Assembly (NCBI GenBank): GCA_900110395.1
Contig: FODP01000006.1
Span: 354,821-418,820 of the forward strand
Reading direction: 5' to 3'
Length of the DNA stretch: 64,000 bases
Origin: Rhodospirillales bacterium URHD0017
Lineage (GTDB): Bacteria; Pseudomonadota; Alphaproteobacteria; Reyranellales; Reyranellaceae
This document shows, piece by piece, positions 16,697 to 26,922 of the stretch (position 1 is its first letter; every line of letters begins with the position of its first letter). The notes under the pieces are model-generated. The model was given only the letters and a program-made list of their open reading frames with translations. It did not search any database and had not been told where the DNA came from. The position numbers and the translations under genes were made by a program.

Positions 16697-17935
16697 ATGC
16701 CGCAGATCCTTTTCAAGAATTTGAACCTGCTCGACCCGCGCTGGAACGAGGCGCGCGGCGGCTACGAGGTGCTGGTCGAGGGCGATACGATCAAGGAAGT
16801 CTCGCCGAAGCCGATCAAGGCGGCCAAGGCCCAGGTCGTCGACTGCGGCAAGCGCACCCTGATGCCGGGCCTGATCGACTGCCACGTCCATGTCTTCCTG
16901 GTCGAGGTGAACTTCCGCCTCCTCGAGAGCATGCCGCTCACCCTCCTCACGGCCAAATCGGCCGACCTGATGAAGGGCATGATCGATCGTGGCTTCACGA
17001 CGGTGCGCGATACCGGCGGCGCCGACTGGGGCATCAAGACTGCCGTCGAGTCCGGATTGATCCCGGGCCCGCGGCTGTTCATCTCCGGCCGCGCCATCGG
17101 CCCGACGGGCGGGCACAGCGATGCGCGCCGCCGCACCGATTACGCCACAGCCTCGTGCGGCTGCTGCAACGCCATGGTCTACAGCCTCGCCATTGCCGAC
17201 GGCCCGGACCAGGTGCGCAAGGCGGTGCGCGAGCAGATGCGCCAGGGCGCCGACCAGGTGAAGATCATGTGCTCGGGCGGCGTGGCCTCACCGTACGATC
17301 CCCTGGATTCCCTGCAATTCTCCGAGGCCGAGATCGCCGCCGCGACGGACGAGGCCAAGGCTTTCGGCCGTTACGTGCTGGCCCATGCCTACTCGCCGGA
17401 AGCCATCACCCGAGCGGTCAACAACGGCGTGCGCACCATCGAGCATGGCAACCTGATCAACGCCAAGGCGGCCAAGCTGCTGAAGTCCAAGGACGGCTAC
17501 ATGGTGGCCAACCTCGTGACCTATTTCATCATGAAGGAGCGCGCCGCCCAGTTCGGCATGGCCGCCGACCAGCTGGAGAAGAACGACGTCGTGCTCGAGG
17601 GTGCACTGCGCTCGCTCGAGATCTGCAAGGAAGCCGGCGTGAAGGTCGGCTACGGCAGCGACCTCTTGGGCCAGCTCCAGATCGAACAGAGCCGCGAGTT
17701 CATGTACCGCGCCGAGGTGCTGAAGCCGATCGAGATCATCCGCCAGGCCACCACCGTCGGCGCCGAGATCCTGCGCCACGAGGGCAAGCTCGGTATCGTC
17801 GAGCCCGGCGCCTTCGCCGACCTGCTCGTGGTCGACGGCAATCCGCTCAAGAAGCTGGAACTGTTCCTCGACCAGGGTGCCCATCTGCCGGTGATCATGA
17901 AGGCCGGCAAGTTCCACAAGAACACGCTGAAGTAA
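16697..17935 (+). CDS. Metal-dependent amidohydrolase, Xaa-Pro/Xaa-Arg dipeptidase-like (copy 1)
   Basis: A 412-residue amidohydrolase-superfamily enzyme with a full two-metal site: H63 and H65 (DCHVH), the carboxylated-lysine candidate K189 (VKIMCSGG), H230, H250 (IEHGN) and D322 (GYGSD). The subgroup includes characterised dipeptidases and carboxypeptidases acting on Xaa-Pro or Xaa-Arg/Lys, so peptide hydrolysis is likely. There is no signal peptide, so it acts in the cytoplasm. It is the first of a tandem pair and leads into an ABC importer cluster, suggesting that imported peptides or amides are cleaved here. Confidence 0.8.
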   Translation: MPQILFKNLNLLDPRWNEARGGYEVLVEGDTIKEVSPKPIKAAKAQVVDCGKRTLMPGLIDCHVHVFLVEVNFRLLESMPLTLLTAKSADLMKGMIDRGFTTVRDTGGADWGIKTAVESGLIPGPRLFISGRAIGPTGGHSDARRRTDYATASCGCCNAMVYSLAIADGPDQVRKAVREQMRQGADQVKIMCSGGVASPYDPLDSLQFSEAEIAAATDEAKAFGRYVLAHAYSPEAITRAVNNGVRTIEHGNLINAKAAKLLKSKDGYMVANLVTYFIMKERAAQFGMAADQLEKNDVVLEGALRSLEICKEAGVKVGYGSDLLGQLQIEQSREFMYRAEVLKPIEIIRQATTVGAEILRHEGKLGIVEPGAFADLLVVDGNPLKKLELFLDQGAHLPVIMKAGKFHKNTLK

Positions 17936-17944
17936 GGCAGACCG

Positions 17945-19174
17945 ATGTCGTTTCTGTTCAAGAACCTGCGCCTGCTCGATCCCCGCTGGAAGGAAGCCCG
18001 CGCCGGCTATGAGGTGCTGGTCGAGGGCGACACGATCAAAGAGGTGTCGGGCAAGCCGATCAAGGCCTCGAAGGCCAAGATGATCGACTGCGGCAAGCGC
18101 ACTCTGATGCCGGGCCTGATCGACTGCCACGTGCACACCCATCACAGCGAGGTCTACATCAACCGCATGGAGGCGGTGCCCCTCACCCTGATGATGGCGC
18201 GTTCGACCGGCCGCCTGAAGCGCATGCTCGACCGCGGCTTCACCAGCGTGCGCGACGCGGGCGGCGCCGACTGGGGCACCAAGACAGCCGTCGATTCGGG
18301 CCTGATCCCCGGTCCGCGCATGTTCATCTCCTGCCGTTCGATCGGCCCGACCGGCGGCCACAACGACCGTAACCGGCGCACCGACATCGGCCCGCCCTGC
18401 CTGTGCTGCAACGGCATGGTGTTCATCCGGGCCATCGCCGACGGACCGGATGAAGTGCGCAAGGCGGCGCGCGAGCAGATGCGCCAGGGCGCTGACCAGG
18501 TGAAGCTGATGGTCTCGGGCGGCGTCGCCTCGCCCTATGACCCGCTGGAATCGCTGCAGTTCACTGAGGAGGAGATCACCGCCGCGGTCGAGGAGGCGCA
18601 TGCCTTCGGCCGCTACGTGCTGACCCACGCCTACACCCCCGAAGCCATCCAGCGTGCCGTCAGATGCGGCGTGCGCACCATCGAGCACGGCAACCTGGTC
18701 GACGCCCCGACCGCCAAGCTGATGGCGCAGAAGGGCGTCTACATGGTGCCCAACCTGATCGCCTACGACGCCATGAAGCGGCGCGCCGCCGAGCTCGGCA
18801 TGCCCAAGGAGATGCTCGACAAGAACGACGAGGTCTTGAAGTACGGCTTCAAGGAGCTGGAGCTCTGCCGCAAGGCCGGCGTCCGCATGGCCTACGGTTC
18901 CGACCTTCTGGGCGCGCTGGAGGACGAGCAGACCGTCGAGTTCCAGATCCGCGGCCGCGTCATGCCGGCGATCGAGGTCATCCGCTCGGCCACCCTGATC
19001 GGCGCCGAGGTCGTGCGGCAGGAAGGCAAGCTTGGCGTCGTCGAACCCGGCGCCTTCGCCGACCTGCTGGTGGTCGACGGCGATCCCCTGAAGAATCTCG
19101 GCCTGTTCAAGGATGGCGGCCCGCACCTGTCGGCCATCATGAAGGGCGGCCGCTTCCACAAGAACACGCTGTGA
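17945..19174 (+). CDS. Metal-dependent amidohydrolase, tandem paralogue (copy 2)
   Basis: This 409-residue protein starts nine bases after copy 1 and is similar along its whole length, so the pair is a tandem duplication. The metal ligands are kept (DCHVH, VKLMVSGG, LTHAY, IEHGN, YGSD). The substrate region differs: the segment after DCHVH reads THHSEVY instead of VFLVEVN, and the CC-rich loop near 150-160 changes. Different side-chain preference is therefore likely. Either copy could also be a lactonase or imidazolonepropionase-like enzyme. Confidence 0.8.
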   Translation: MSFLFKNLRLLDPRWKEARAGYEVLVEGDTIKEVSGKPIKASKAKMIDCGKRTLMPGLIDCHVHTHHSEVYINRMEAVPLTLMMARSTGRLKRMLDRGFTSVRDAGGADWGTKTAVDSGLIPGPRMFISCRSIGPTGGHNDRNRRTDIGPPCLCCNGMVFIRAIADGPDEVRKAAREQMRQGADQVKLMVSGGVASPYDPLESLQFTEEEITAAVEEAHAFGRYVLTHAYTPEAIQRAVRCGVRTIEHGNLVDAPTAKLMAQKGVYMVPNLIAYDAMKRRAAELGMPKEMLDKNDEVLKYGFKELELCRKAGVRMAYGSDLLGALEDEQTVEFQIRGRVMPAIEVIRSATLIGAEVVRQEGKLGVVEPGAFADLLVVDGDPLKNLGLFKDGGPHLSAIMKGGRFHKNTL

Positions 19175-19186
19175 CGACGCGCTTCC

Positions 19187-19240
19187 GGACCGCGGGCCTC
19201 CAGGCCCGCATTCATGAGCGGGCCTGGAGGCCCGCGGTCC
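19187..19240. repeat. Perfect 23-base inverted repeat, a twin-palindrome element
   Basis: Arms at 19187-19209 and 19218-19240 are exact reverse complements around an eight-base loop (ATTCATGA). Each arm contains its own palindrome, GCGGGCCTCCAGGCCCGC on the left and GCGGGCCTGGAGGCCCGC on the right. This is the same design, with CC in the first centre and GG in the second, as at 48452-48532. It ends one base before the ATG of the next gene and leaves no room for a ribosome binding site. Confidence 0.85.
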
Positions 19241-19241
19241 A

Positions 19242-20060
19242 ATGATCGCCCTCATCCGCCGCCGCGCCCGCCGCTGGGCACTCAACGGCGCGGCGACGGT
19301 GGCGCTGGCCTATATCTTGCTGCCGCTGATCTTCGTGGTGTGGCTTGCGTTCTTTCGCCAGGAAATCCCGTCCTTCCCGCCCGAGGGCTATAGCCTGCGC
19401 TGGTTCGCGGCCATCCTCGACCAGCGCAAGTTCGTCAACGGCTTCTCCATCAGCTTCCAGGTGGCGGCACTGGCCATGGTGGTCGGCCTGCTGTTCGGCG
19501 TGCCGGCGGCACTCTGCCTGGTGCGGTACAATTTCAAGCTGCGCGGGCCGCTCGCCAACCTCTTGCTGATGCCCATCATCGTGCCGGGCGTCGTGCTGGG
19601 CACGTCCATGTACGTCTTCCAGGTCGAGGTCGAGAACGGGCTCGACATGGACGTCATCGGCACCTTTTACGCCCTGGTCGCCGGCCACGTCGTGATCGTC
19701 ATCCCCTGGGTGGTGCGCCTGGTCACGGCGAGCCTCAGCGGCGTCGACCGCGCCACCGAGGAAGCCGCGCAAAATCTCGGCGCCAACCAGTGGGTCACCT
19801 TCTGGCGCATCACCCTGCCGGCGATCCGGCCCGGCATCGTGGCCGGCGCCCTGTTCGGCTTCGTCACCTCGTTCGGCAATCTCGAGATGAGCCTGTTCCT
19901 GGTCGGACCCGGCCGCACGACCCTGCCGATCGTCATCCTCCAGTATCTCGAATGGAAGATCGATCCCACGATCGCGGCGGTGTCGGTGGTGCAGATCCTG
20001 CTGATCGGCATCGCCATGCTGATCACCGACCACTACGTCAAGCTGGCACGGGTGGTCTGA
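19242..20060 (+). CDS. ABC transporter permease, PotC-like
   Basis: A 272-residue inner-membrane protein with about six membrane segments and the permease EAA loop (EEAAQNLGANQWVTFWRITL, about residues 176-195). It resembles the spermidine/putrescine PotC family. The proposed ATG directly follows a perfect inverted repeat and has no ribosome binding site, so either translation depends on the repeat RNA or the true start is a few residues inside. It forms one importer with the following three genes. Confidence 0.85.
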   Translation: MIALIRRRARRWALNGAATVALAYILLPLIFVVWLAFFRQEIPSFPPEGYSLRWFAAILDQRKFVNGFSISFQVAALAMVVGLLFGVPAALCLVRYNFKLRGPLANLLLMPIIVPGVVLGTSMYVFQVEVENGLDMDVIGTFYALVAGHVVIVIPWVVRLVTASLSGVDRATEEAAQNLGANQWVTFWRITLPAIRPGIVAGALFGFVTSFGNLEMSLFLVGPGRTTLPIVILQYLEWKIDPTIAAVSVVQILLIGIAMLITDHYVKLARVV

Positions 20061-20061
20061 C

Positions 20062-21114
<1,053 letters not shown>

Positions 21115-21138
21115 GCAACAAGATCGCAGGAGGTCACC

Positions 21139-22191
21139 ATGTCGAAGAGCTTCATGATCAATCGCCGAACCGCACTGGGTGGTGCACTGGGCGGTGCTGC
21201 CGCCCTCGCCGCCGGCTCGGCCCTGCCCGCCTATGCGCAGGACAACAAGCGCATCGTCGTCGGCACCTGGGGCGGCGACTATTCACGCCTGCTGGCCAAG
21301 AACATCGAGACGCCGCTGCTCGCGCCCGAGGGCTGGGACGTCATCAAGGACGAGGCCAATGCACCGCCGCGCCGCGCCAAGATGATGGCCGAGAAGGCGC
21401 TGCGCCGCGGCACCTCGGACGTCCAGGGCCTGTCGGCCAACGACATGTTCGAGGTCAACGAGCAGGGCCTGGCCGAGCAGATCGACTATTCCAGGATGCC
21501 CAATGCCGCGAATCTCATCCCGGCGATGAAGTATCCCTACGGCATCGGCCACATCTATTCGGGCAAGGTCGTGCTCTACAATCCCAAGCTCATGGCCGCG
21601 CCAATGGGCTTTGCCGACACGCTCGATCCCAAGCACGGCGACAAGCTCGGCATCATCGACATCCAGTACCAGTACACCATGCTGGCCGCGGGCCTGGCGT
21701 CGGGCGGCACGGTCGGCAACTTCGATCCGGGCAAGGAGCGCCTGCTCGCCTGCAAGAAGGCGGGCGCGCGCATCTATCCGTCCAACGAGGCCTTCGCCCA
21801 GGCGCTCAAGACCGAGGAGATCGCCTGCGGCATCATGTGGAAGGCGCGCGCCGTCCAGTGGCAGAACGCCGGCATCAACGTCTCGACCGTGGCGCCCAAG
21901 GAAGGCGTGCCGATGTACGTCTCGGGCTTCATGATGCCGAAGAACTCGCCCAACAAGGCCGGCGCCTACGCCTATCTCAACGCCATGATGGCGCCGGCGG
22001 CGCAGGAAGGCTTCGCCGTCGACATGGGCTACAACCCCACCGTCACCAACGCCAAGGTGCCGGCGGCGACCCAGGAACGCATCGGCTTCACCGAAGAGGA
22101 GAAGAAGCGCCTGGTCGACCTCGACTACGGCTACATGGCCAAGAACGACGCCGCGTTCCAGGAATGGTGGAACAAGTCGTTCAAGGGTTGA
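21139..22191 (+). CDS. Periplasmic binding protein of the PotD-like importer, Tat-exported
   Basis: A 350-residue solute-binding protein with a twin-arginine type signal (NRRTALGGALGGAAALAAG, cleavage probably after PAYAQ near residue 34). It belongs to the PotD/PotF-like extracellular family 1 proteins (VVGTWGGDYS after the signal). A GGAGG ribosome binding site precedes the ATG. The ligand is unknown; polyamines, amino acids or small peptides are possible, and the amidohydrolases upstream favour a nitrogenous compound. Confidence 0.85.
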   Translation: MSKSFMINRRTALGGALGGAAALAAGSALPAYAQDNKRIVVGTWGGDYSRLLAKNIETPLLAPEGWDVIKDEANAPPRRAKMMAEKALRRGTSDVQGLSANDMFEVNEQGLAEQIDYSRMPNAANLIPAMKYPYGIGHIYSGKVVLYNPKLMAAPMGFADTLDPKHGDKLGIIDIQYQYTMLAAGLASGGTVGNFDPGKERLLACKKAGARIYPSNEAFAQALKTEEIACGIMWKARAVQWQNAGINVSTVAPKEGVPMYVSGFMMPKNSPNKAGAYAYLNAMMAPAAQEGFAVDMGYNPTVTNAKVPAATQERIGFTEEEKKRLVDLDYGYMAKNDAAFQEWWNKSFKG

Positions 22192-22192
22192 T

Positions 22193-23086
22193 GTGGCCGA
22201 CGTTGCCCTGACGCAAGGCCCCGTCGCCGAGAAGCGGCGGGGCGAAGGCCTTACGGCGGCGGCGCTGATCACGCCGGCGACGATTTTCGTCGCCTTCTGC
22301 CTGCTGGCGCCGCTCTGCATCCTGTTCCGCTACAGCCTGAACGAGTTCGTCCCGGCCAAGAAGATGATGGTCGAAGCGGTGACGGTGGCGAACTACGTCC
22401 GCTTCTTCACCGATCCCTACTACACCTCGATCCTGGCGACGACGGTGCGCGTCGCCGTCCTGGTCACCGTCGTCTGCCTGGTGCTAGGCTTTCCGCTGGC
22501 CTACGTCGTGGCGCGCACACAGAGCCGCTTCAAGCACCTCCTGATCATCTCCATCATCCTGCCGCTGTTCGTCGGCAACGCCGTGCGCGCGGCGGGCTGG
22601 ATGACCATCTTCGGCAGCAAGGGCGCGGTGAACGCGAGCCTGATGGGCCTCGGCCTGATCGACAAGCCGCTCGAGATCATGTTCACCGAGAAGGCGGTGA
22701 TCATCGGCATCATCGCGGTCAACCTGCCGTTCATGGTCCTGACCCTGCAGAGCGTCATCGAGGGCATCGATCGCGCCGTCGAGGAGGCGGCCTTCAGCCT
22801 TGGCGCTCCCCCCGGCACTATGTTCCGCCGCGTGCTGTGGCCCCTGGCCTTGCCCGGCATCCTGGCCGGCACGATCCTCACCTTCATCCTGGCGATGAAC
22901 GCCTACGCCACGCCCTTCCTGCTGGGCGGCCCCTTGTTCAAGATGATGGCGCCCCTGGTCTACAACCAGTTCACCCAGCAGGCGAACTGGCCATTCGGTG
23001 GCGCCATCGCCTTCATCCTGATGACGGTGACCCTGCTGCTGACGGTCGCCGCCAACCTGATCTTCCAGCGCCGCGCGGCACGCTGA
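22193..23086 (+). CDS. ABC transporter permease, PotB-like
   Basis: A 297-residue membrane protein with about six membrane segments and the permease loop (EEAAFSLGAPPGTMFRRVLW, about residues 198-217). The start is GTG at 22193, one base after the binding-protein stop; an overlapping ATG is in another frame. It is the second permease of the importer, so the set is permease-ATPase-binding protein-permease. The order differs from the classical potABCD operon. Confidence 0.85.
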   Translation: MADVALTQGPVAEKRRGEGLTAAALITPATIFVAFCLLAPLCILFRYSLNEFVPAKKMMVEAVTVANYVRFFTDPYYTSILATTVRVAVLVTVVCLVLGFPLAYVVARTQSRFKHLLIISIILPLFVGNAVRAAGWMTIFGSKGAVNASLMGLGLIDKPLEIMFTEKAVIIGIIAVNLPFMVLTLQSVIEGIDRAVEEAAFSLGAPPGTMFRRVLWPLALPGILAGTILTFILAMNAYATPFLLGGPLFKMMAPLVYNQFTQQANWPFGGAIAFILMTVTLLLTVAANLIFQRRAAR

Positions 23087-23194
23087 GGTGCCTGCAAATA
23101 GCCATGGTTGCCGCGGGCGGGCGGTGCTGAGCCGTTTCGTCTCGTTGCTTTTGTCGCCGTCGACCTCTAAGCCCGGTTCGGCGCGGCTCGCTAG

Positions 23195-23214
23195 CCTGTG
23201 CCATTTTGCACAGG
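23195..23214. promoter_or_regulatory. Inverted repeat over the desaturase ribosome binding site
   Basis: CCTGTGC-CATTTT-GCACAGG is a perfect seven-base inverted repeat with a six-base loop. Its right arm covers the start of the AGGAAAG ribosome binding site of the desaturase gene. It could be a repressor site or an RNA hairpin limiting translation. Confidence 0.45.
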
Positions 23215-23226
23215 AAAGCCCCTCAG

Positions 23227-24258
23227 TTGAAAAGCAGACAGGATCCCGCGGCGGTCGCCGCGCCAGCGAGGGACGCGCGCGCCTGGACGCAAATTCTCGC
23301 AGGCTACCGGCAGCCGAGCACTGGCCGCAGCCTCGTCGAGATCGCCATCACGATCGTGCCGCTCGCCGCCCTTTGGGTGCTGGCATGGGCAACGCTCGAC
23401 ATCGGCTATTGGCTGGCCCTGCCGCTCGCGATCGCCGCCGCCGGCTTCCTCGTGCGGCTTTTCGCCATCCAGCATGATTGCAGCCACGGCGCCTTCTTCC
23501 GTCACCGGCTGACCAACGACTGGTTCGGCCGCATCACCGGTGTGCTGACCTTCACACCGTACGACGTGTGGCGCCACGCACACGCCACGCACCACGCCAC
23601 CACCGGCAATCTCGACCGTCGCGGCATGGGCGACATCGAGACGCTGACCGTCGAGGAGTACCGCGCCCGCTCCTTCTGGGGCCGGCTGCGCTATCGCCTG
23701 TATCGCCATCCGCTGGTGATGTTCGGCCTCGGGCCGGCCTATCTCTTCATCCTGCATCATCGCCTGCCGGTCGGCCTGATGCGCGGCTGGCGGCCGTGGG
23801 CCAGCAGCATGACCACCAATCTCGCGATCGCCTCGCTCGTCGCCCTCCTGATCTGGCTGATCGGTCTCAAGGCATTCCTGCTGGTGCATCTGCCCAGCCT
23901 GCTGCTGGCCGCCTCGGTCGGGGTCTGGATGTTCTACGTGCAGCATCAGTTCGAGCAGACGAGCTGGGCGAGCGACCGCGACTGGAGCCTGCATGACGCG
24001 GCGCTGCACGGAAGCTCGCATTACGACCTGCCGGCGTTCCTGCACTGGTTCACCGGCAACATCGGCGTTCACCACGTGCATCATCTCAACAGCCGCATCC
24101 CCTACTACCGGCTGCCGCGCGTGCTGCGCGACCATCCGGAGCTGCGCCATGTCGGCCGGCTGACGCTGCTCGACAGCTTTCGCTGCGTGCGTCTCGTGCT
24201 GTGGGACGAGACGCAGCGCCGCCTGATATCGTTCCGCGAGGCCCGGTTGGCGGCCTGA
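23227..24258 (+). CDS. Membrane fatty acid desaturase
   Basis: This protein of about 343 residues has the three histidine boxes of membrane di-iron desaturases: HDCSH, HATHH and HHVHH. Four or so hydrophobic segments lie around them. It should insert a double bond in acyl lipids, or hydroxylate a related substrate. The start is taken as TTG at 23227 because AGGAAAG lies about nine bases ahead; TTG at 23206 would add seven residues but has no ribosome binding site. It stands between the importer and the racemase-like gene without an obvious shared role. Confidence 0.82.
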   Translation: MKSRQDPAAVAAPARDARAWTQILAGYRQPSTGRSLVEIAITIVPLAALWVLAWATLDIGYWLALPLAIAAAGFLVRLFAIQHDCSHGAFFRHRLTNDWFGRITGVLTFTPYDVWRHAHATHHATTGNLDRRGMGDIETLTVEEYRARSFWGRLRYRLYRHPLVMFGLGPAYLFILHHRLPVGLMRGWRPWASSMTTNLAIASLVALLIWLIGLKAFLLVHLPSLLLAASVGVWMFYVQHQFEQTSWASDRDWSLHDAALHGSSHYDLPAFLHWFTGNIGVHHVHHLNSRIPYYRLPRVLRDHPELRHVGRLTLLDSFRCVRLVLWDETQRRLISFREARLAA

Positions 24259-24282
24259 GGCGCGTCGAGGCAGGAGTTACTC

Positions 24283-24951
24283 ATGCACATCGGATTGATC
24301 GGCGGCATCGGCCCGGCCGCCACGGACTTCTATCACCGCGGCCTGATCGAGCGGCACCACGCCTCGAACATCCCGCTCGACCTCACCATCGCCTACGCCG
24401 ACGTGCGCACCATGAGCCGCAACCTGAACGAAAGGCGCCCCGACCGGCAGGCCGAGATCTTCGCCCGGTTGGTAAACCGCCTGAAGGGCGCGGGTGCGGA
24501 GGCCGCGGCCGTCACCTCGATGGGCGGCCATTTCTGCATCAAGGAGTTGGAGCCGATCTCGCCGCTGCCGCTCATCAACGGTCTCGACCCGGTCGATGAA
24601 GCCATCAATCAGCGCAAACTCAAGAAAGTCGGCATCATCGGCACGCGCATCGTCATGGCGAGCAAGCTCTACGGCAAGATCACCAAAGCCGAGGTCATCG
24701 CCCCCGAAGGCGAGGAGTTCGAGCGCGTCCAGCAGTGCTACGGCGACATGGCCAGCATCGGCCGCGTCACCGACGACCAGCGCCGCACCTTCTTCGAGGC
24801 CGGCCGCCGGCTTAGCAACCGCGGTGCCGAAGCCGTGCTGCTGGGCGGCACCGACCTGTTCCTGGCCTTCACCGGCCACGACTGCGGCTTCCCCGTCATC
24901 GACTGTGCCGACATCCACATCGACGCGATCTACAGGAAGTCGTCGACGTAG
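24283..24951 (+). CDS. Aspartate/glutamate racemase-fold protein lacking both catalytic cysteines
   Basis: A 222-residue protein with the Asp/Glu racemase fold signature (GLIGGIGPAATDFY at the start; VGIIGTR mid-protein). The usual catalytic cysteines are missing: the CNT-type motif reads TSMGGH with S79 in place of cysteine, and the GCTE-type motif reads GGTD with G189 in place of cysteine. Other cysteines (C85, C201, C208) are present but not at those positions. Racemase activity by the standard two-base mechanism is therefore unlikely; it may be a related lyase, an isomerase or a non-catalytic protein. Confidence 0.75.
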   Translation: MHIGLIGGIGPAATDFYHRGLIERHHASNIPLDLTIAYADVRTMSRNLNERRPDRQAEIFARLVNRLKGAGAEAAAVTSMGGHFCIKELEPISPLPLINGLDPVDEAINQRKLKKVGIIGTRIVMASKLYGKITKAEVIAPEGEEFERVQQCYGDMASIGRVTDDQRRTFFEAGRRLSNRGAEAVLLGGTDLFLAFTGHDCGFPVIDCADIHIDAIYRKSST

Positions 24952-24954
24952 CCT

Positions 24955-26922
24955 TCACTCGCACTTCTGCAAGAGATTGCTCGCCGCCATGTCGCCGGGC
25001 AGCTTCTGCAAGGACTCCTCGAAGAACCCGCGGGCGCAGACCAGGTCATGGCGCCTCAGGGCCTCGACACCCGACTGCAGCAGGTCGCGGGTCCCGGCCT
25101 TGGCGGTCCGCAACTCGGCCGGGTCGCGCTGGAACACTTCGCAGATCGTGACCGGGCGGGTCTTGCCCTTGACCACGACGACGTCGATCGGGCGGATATC
25201 GTAGGCCTTCGGATCGGCGAGGCTCTCCACGGTGTACTGCGAGACCAGCAATCTGACGCCGTAGGTCTTGGTCAGCCCCTCGATGCGCGAGGCGAGGTTG
25301 ACGGCATCGGAAATGACGGTCCCGTCCATGCGATGCTTCTCGCCGATCGTGCCCATCATCAGGATGCCGGAGTTGATGCCGACGCCGATATTGATCGGCG
25401 CCTGGCCGGCGGCGCGGCGGCCGGCATTGAAAGCCTCGAGCGTCTCGAGCATGGCGAGCCCGGCCTTGAGCGCATCGTCGGCCGATTCGAAAAGCGCCAT
25501 GATCGCGTCGCCGATGTACTTGTCGATGAAGCCGTTGTGGTCGCGGATCACCGGACCCATGCGCTCGAGGTAGGCGTTGATGAAGGCGAAGTTCTCGTCC
25601 GGCGTCATGGCCTCCGACAGGGTCGTGAAGTTCCTGATGTCCGAGAACAGGATCGTCATGCTCTTGCGCTTGTTGTCGCCGAGCTCGACCTCGACGATCG
25701 ACGGCTTGCCGACGATCGCCAGGAAGGCCTGCGGCACGAAGCGCTCGATCGAGATGTTGGTGTCCTTGAGGTCGGTGATGGTCTGGCGCACCGCGTCACG
25801 CATGGCGGCGAAGCTTTTGGCAAGCTGGCCGATCTCGTCGCGCCGGTCGGTGTTGGCGATCGCCTGGTTGAGGTCGCCCTGGGCGATGGCGCCGGCCTCG
25901 CCACGCAGGTTGAACAGGGGATCGAGCAGCTGCTTCTGCAGCAGGCGCGAGGCGATCCAGAACACCACCGGCATCAGCAGCGCCAGCACGATCATCGAGC
26001 TTATGAAGACCTGGATGACCGCCTCGCGCGCCAGCCCGACGTCGTAGGTGATCTTGCGGATCACGTGCTTGGCCGTCACCGGATGGTCGGGCTGCGTCGC
26101 CGACGCCGTCTGCTCGCCGCTGTAGATGGTGAGATAGCGGCCATCGCCGCTGCTGATCTCCTCGCGGTGGTTCTTGATGATGCGCTCGGCCAATGCCGCA
26201 TCGAGCTTCTCGCCGGGATGGATCAGCGACCAGGTGCCGGCCTGGTTGATCAGGTAGATGTCGAGCTCCTTGACCGAGGGGTTGGAGCGTATCGGGTCGG
26301 TCAGCAATTCGTCGAAGAAGTATCTTGCCATCCAGCCGTAACCGGTCGCGTCGAGGCTGCCGCGGACGTCGGTCGAGATCTCGACGATGTAGTCTTTATC
26401 CTTGGGGCCGAAGTAGCTGTAGGTCTTGAGCGTTCCGGTGGCTTGGCTGAGGTCGATGCCGTCGCTCATCACCCGGTTGGCGCCGAATACCGTATCGAGG
26501 AACTCGGTGAACGGGCCCTTGGGGAAGGCGAGATTCATGTCGGCGGGAAAGTTGGTCTGGAAGACGACATGCGAGCGATTGATGAAATAGATGTGCTGTA
26601 CGCCGTGCCGGTGCGCCAGCGCCGTCATCTCGTCGCTCGAGAGATCAGCCGGCGCCCGGCCCATCGCCTGCAGCTCCTGGGCGATTGCCGGCAGCACCTT
26701 TTCCATGTGCGACGTGATGCGCTCATGCTGGTCGCTCAGCATGGCCTGGAACACGGCGAAGCGATCGCTGAGGCTCGCCTCGATCTTGCGGATCTCCTCG
26801 GCATAGCGCTGCGAGGCCAGGCGATACATGGCGAGCGAGGTGACGATGATGGCGCCGAGGCTGACCGCCACCATCACCGCCAGCAGGAACAGCCCGACCT
26901 TGCGCTTCACGGCACGCCCCAT
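24955..26922 (-). CDS. Class III adenylate/guanylate cyclase with periplasmic sensor and HAMP domain
   Basis: The 655-residue membrane protein has two membrane segments (about 9-31 and 301-327) enclosing a large periplasmic sensing region. A HAMP linker (about 328-380) and a class III cyclase domain (about 420-560) follow. The metal aspartates D428 (FSDIRNF) and D472 (GDAIMALF) are present, so it should make cAMP or cGMP. Its start lies inside the end of the upstream binding-protein gene (16-base overlap), which suggests that the binding protein supplies the ligand signal. Base specificity cannot be decided. Confidence 0.87.
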   Translation of the reverse strand: MGRAVKRKVGLFLLAVMVAVSLGAIIVTSLAMYRLASQRYAEEIRKIEASLSDRFAVFQAMLSDQHERITSHMEKVLPAIAQELQAMGRAPADLSSDEMTALAHRHGVQHIYFINRSHVVFQTNFPADMNLAFPKGPFTEFLDTVFGANRVMSDGIDLSQATGTLKTYSYFGPKDKDYIVEISTDVRGSLDATGYGWMARYFFDELLTDPIRSNPSVKELDIYLINQAGTWSLIHPGEKLDAALAERIIKNHREEISSGDGRYLTIYSGEQTASATQPDHPVTAKHVIRKITYDVGLAREAVIQVFISSMIVLALLMPVVFWIASRLLQKQLLDPLFNLRGEAGAIAQGDLNQAIANTDRRDEIGQLAKSFAAMRDAVRQTITDLKDTNISIERFVPQAFLAIVGKPSIVEVELGDNKRKSMTILFSDIRNFTTLSEAMTPDENFAFINAYLERMGPVIRDHNGFIDKYIGDAIMALFESADDALKAGLAMLETLEAFNAGRRAAGQAPINIGVGINSGILMMGTIGEKHRMDGTVISDAVNLASRIEGLTKTYGVRLLVSQYTVESLADPKAYDIRPIDVVVVKGKTRPVTICEVFQRDPAELRTAKAGTRDLLQSGVEALRRHDLVCARGFFEESLQKLPGDMAASNLLQKCE

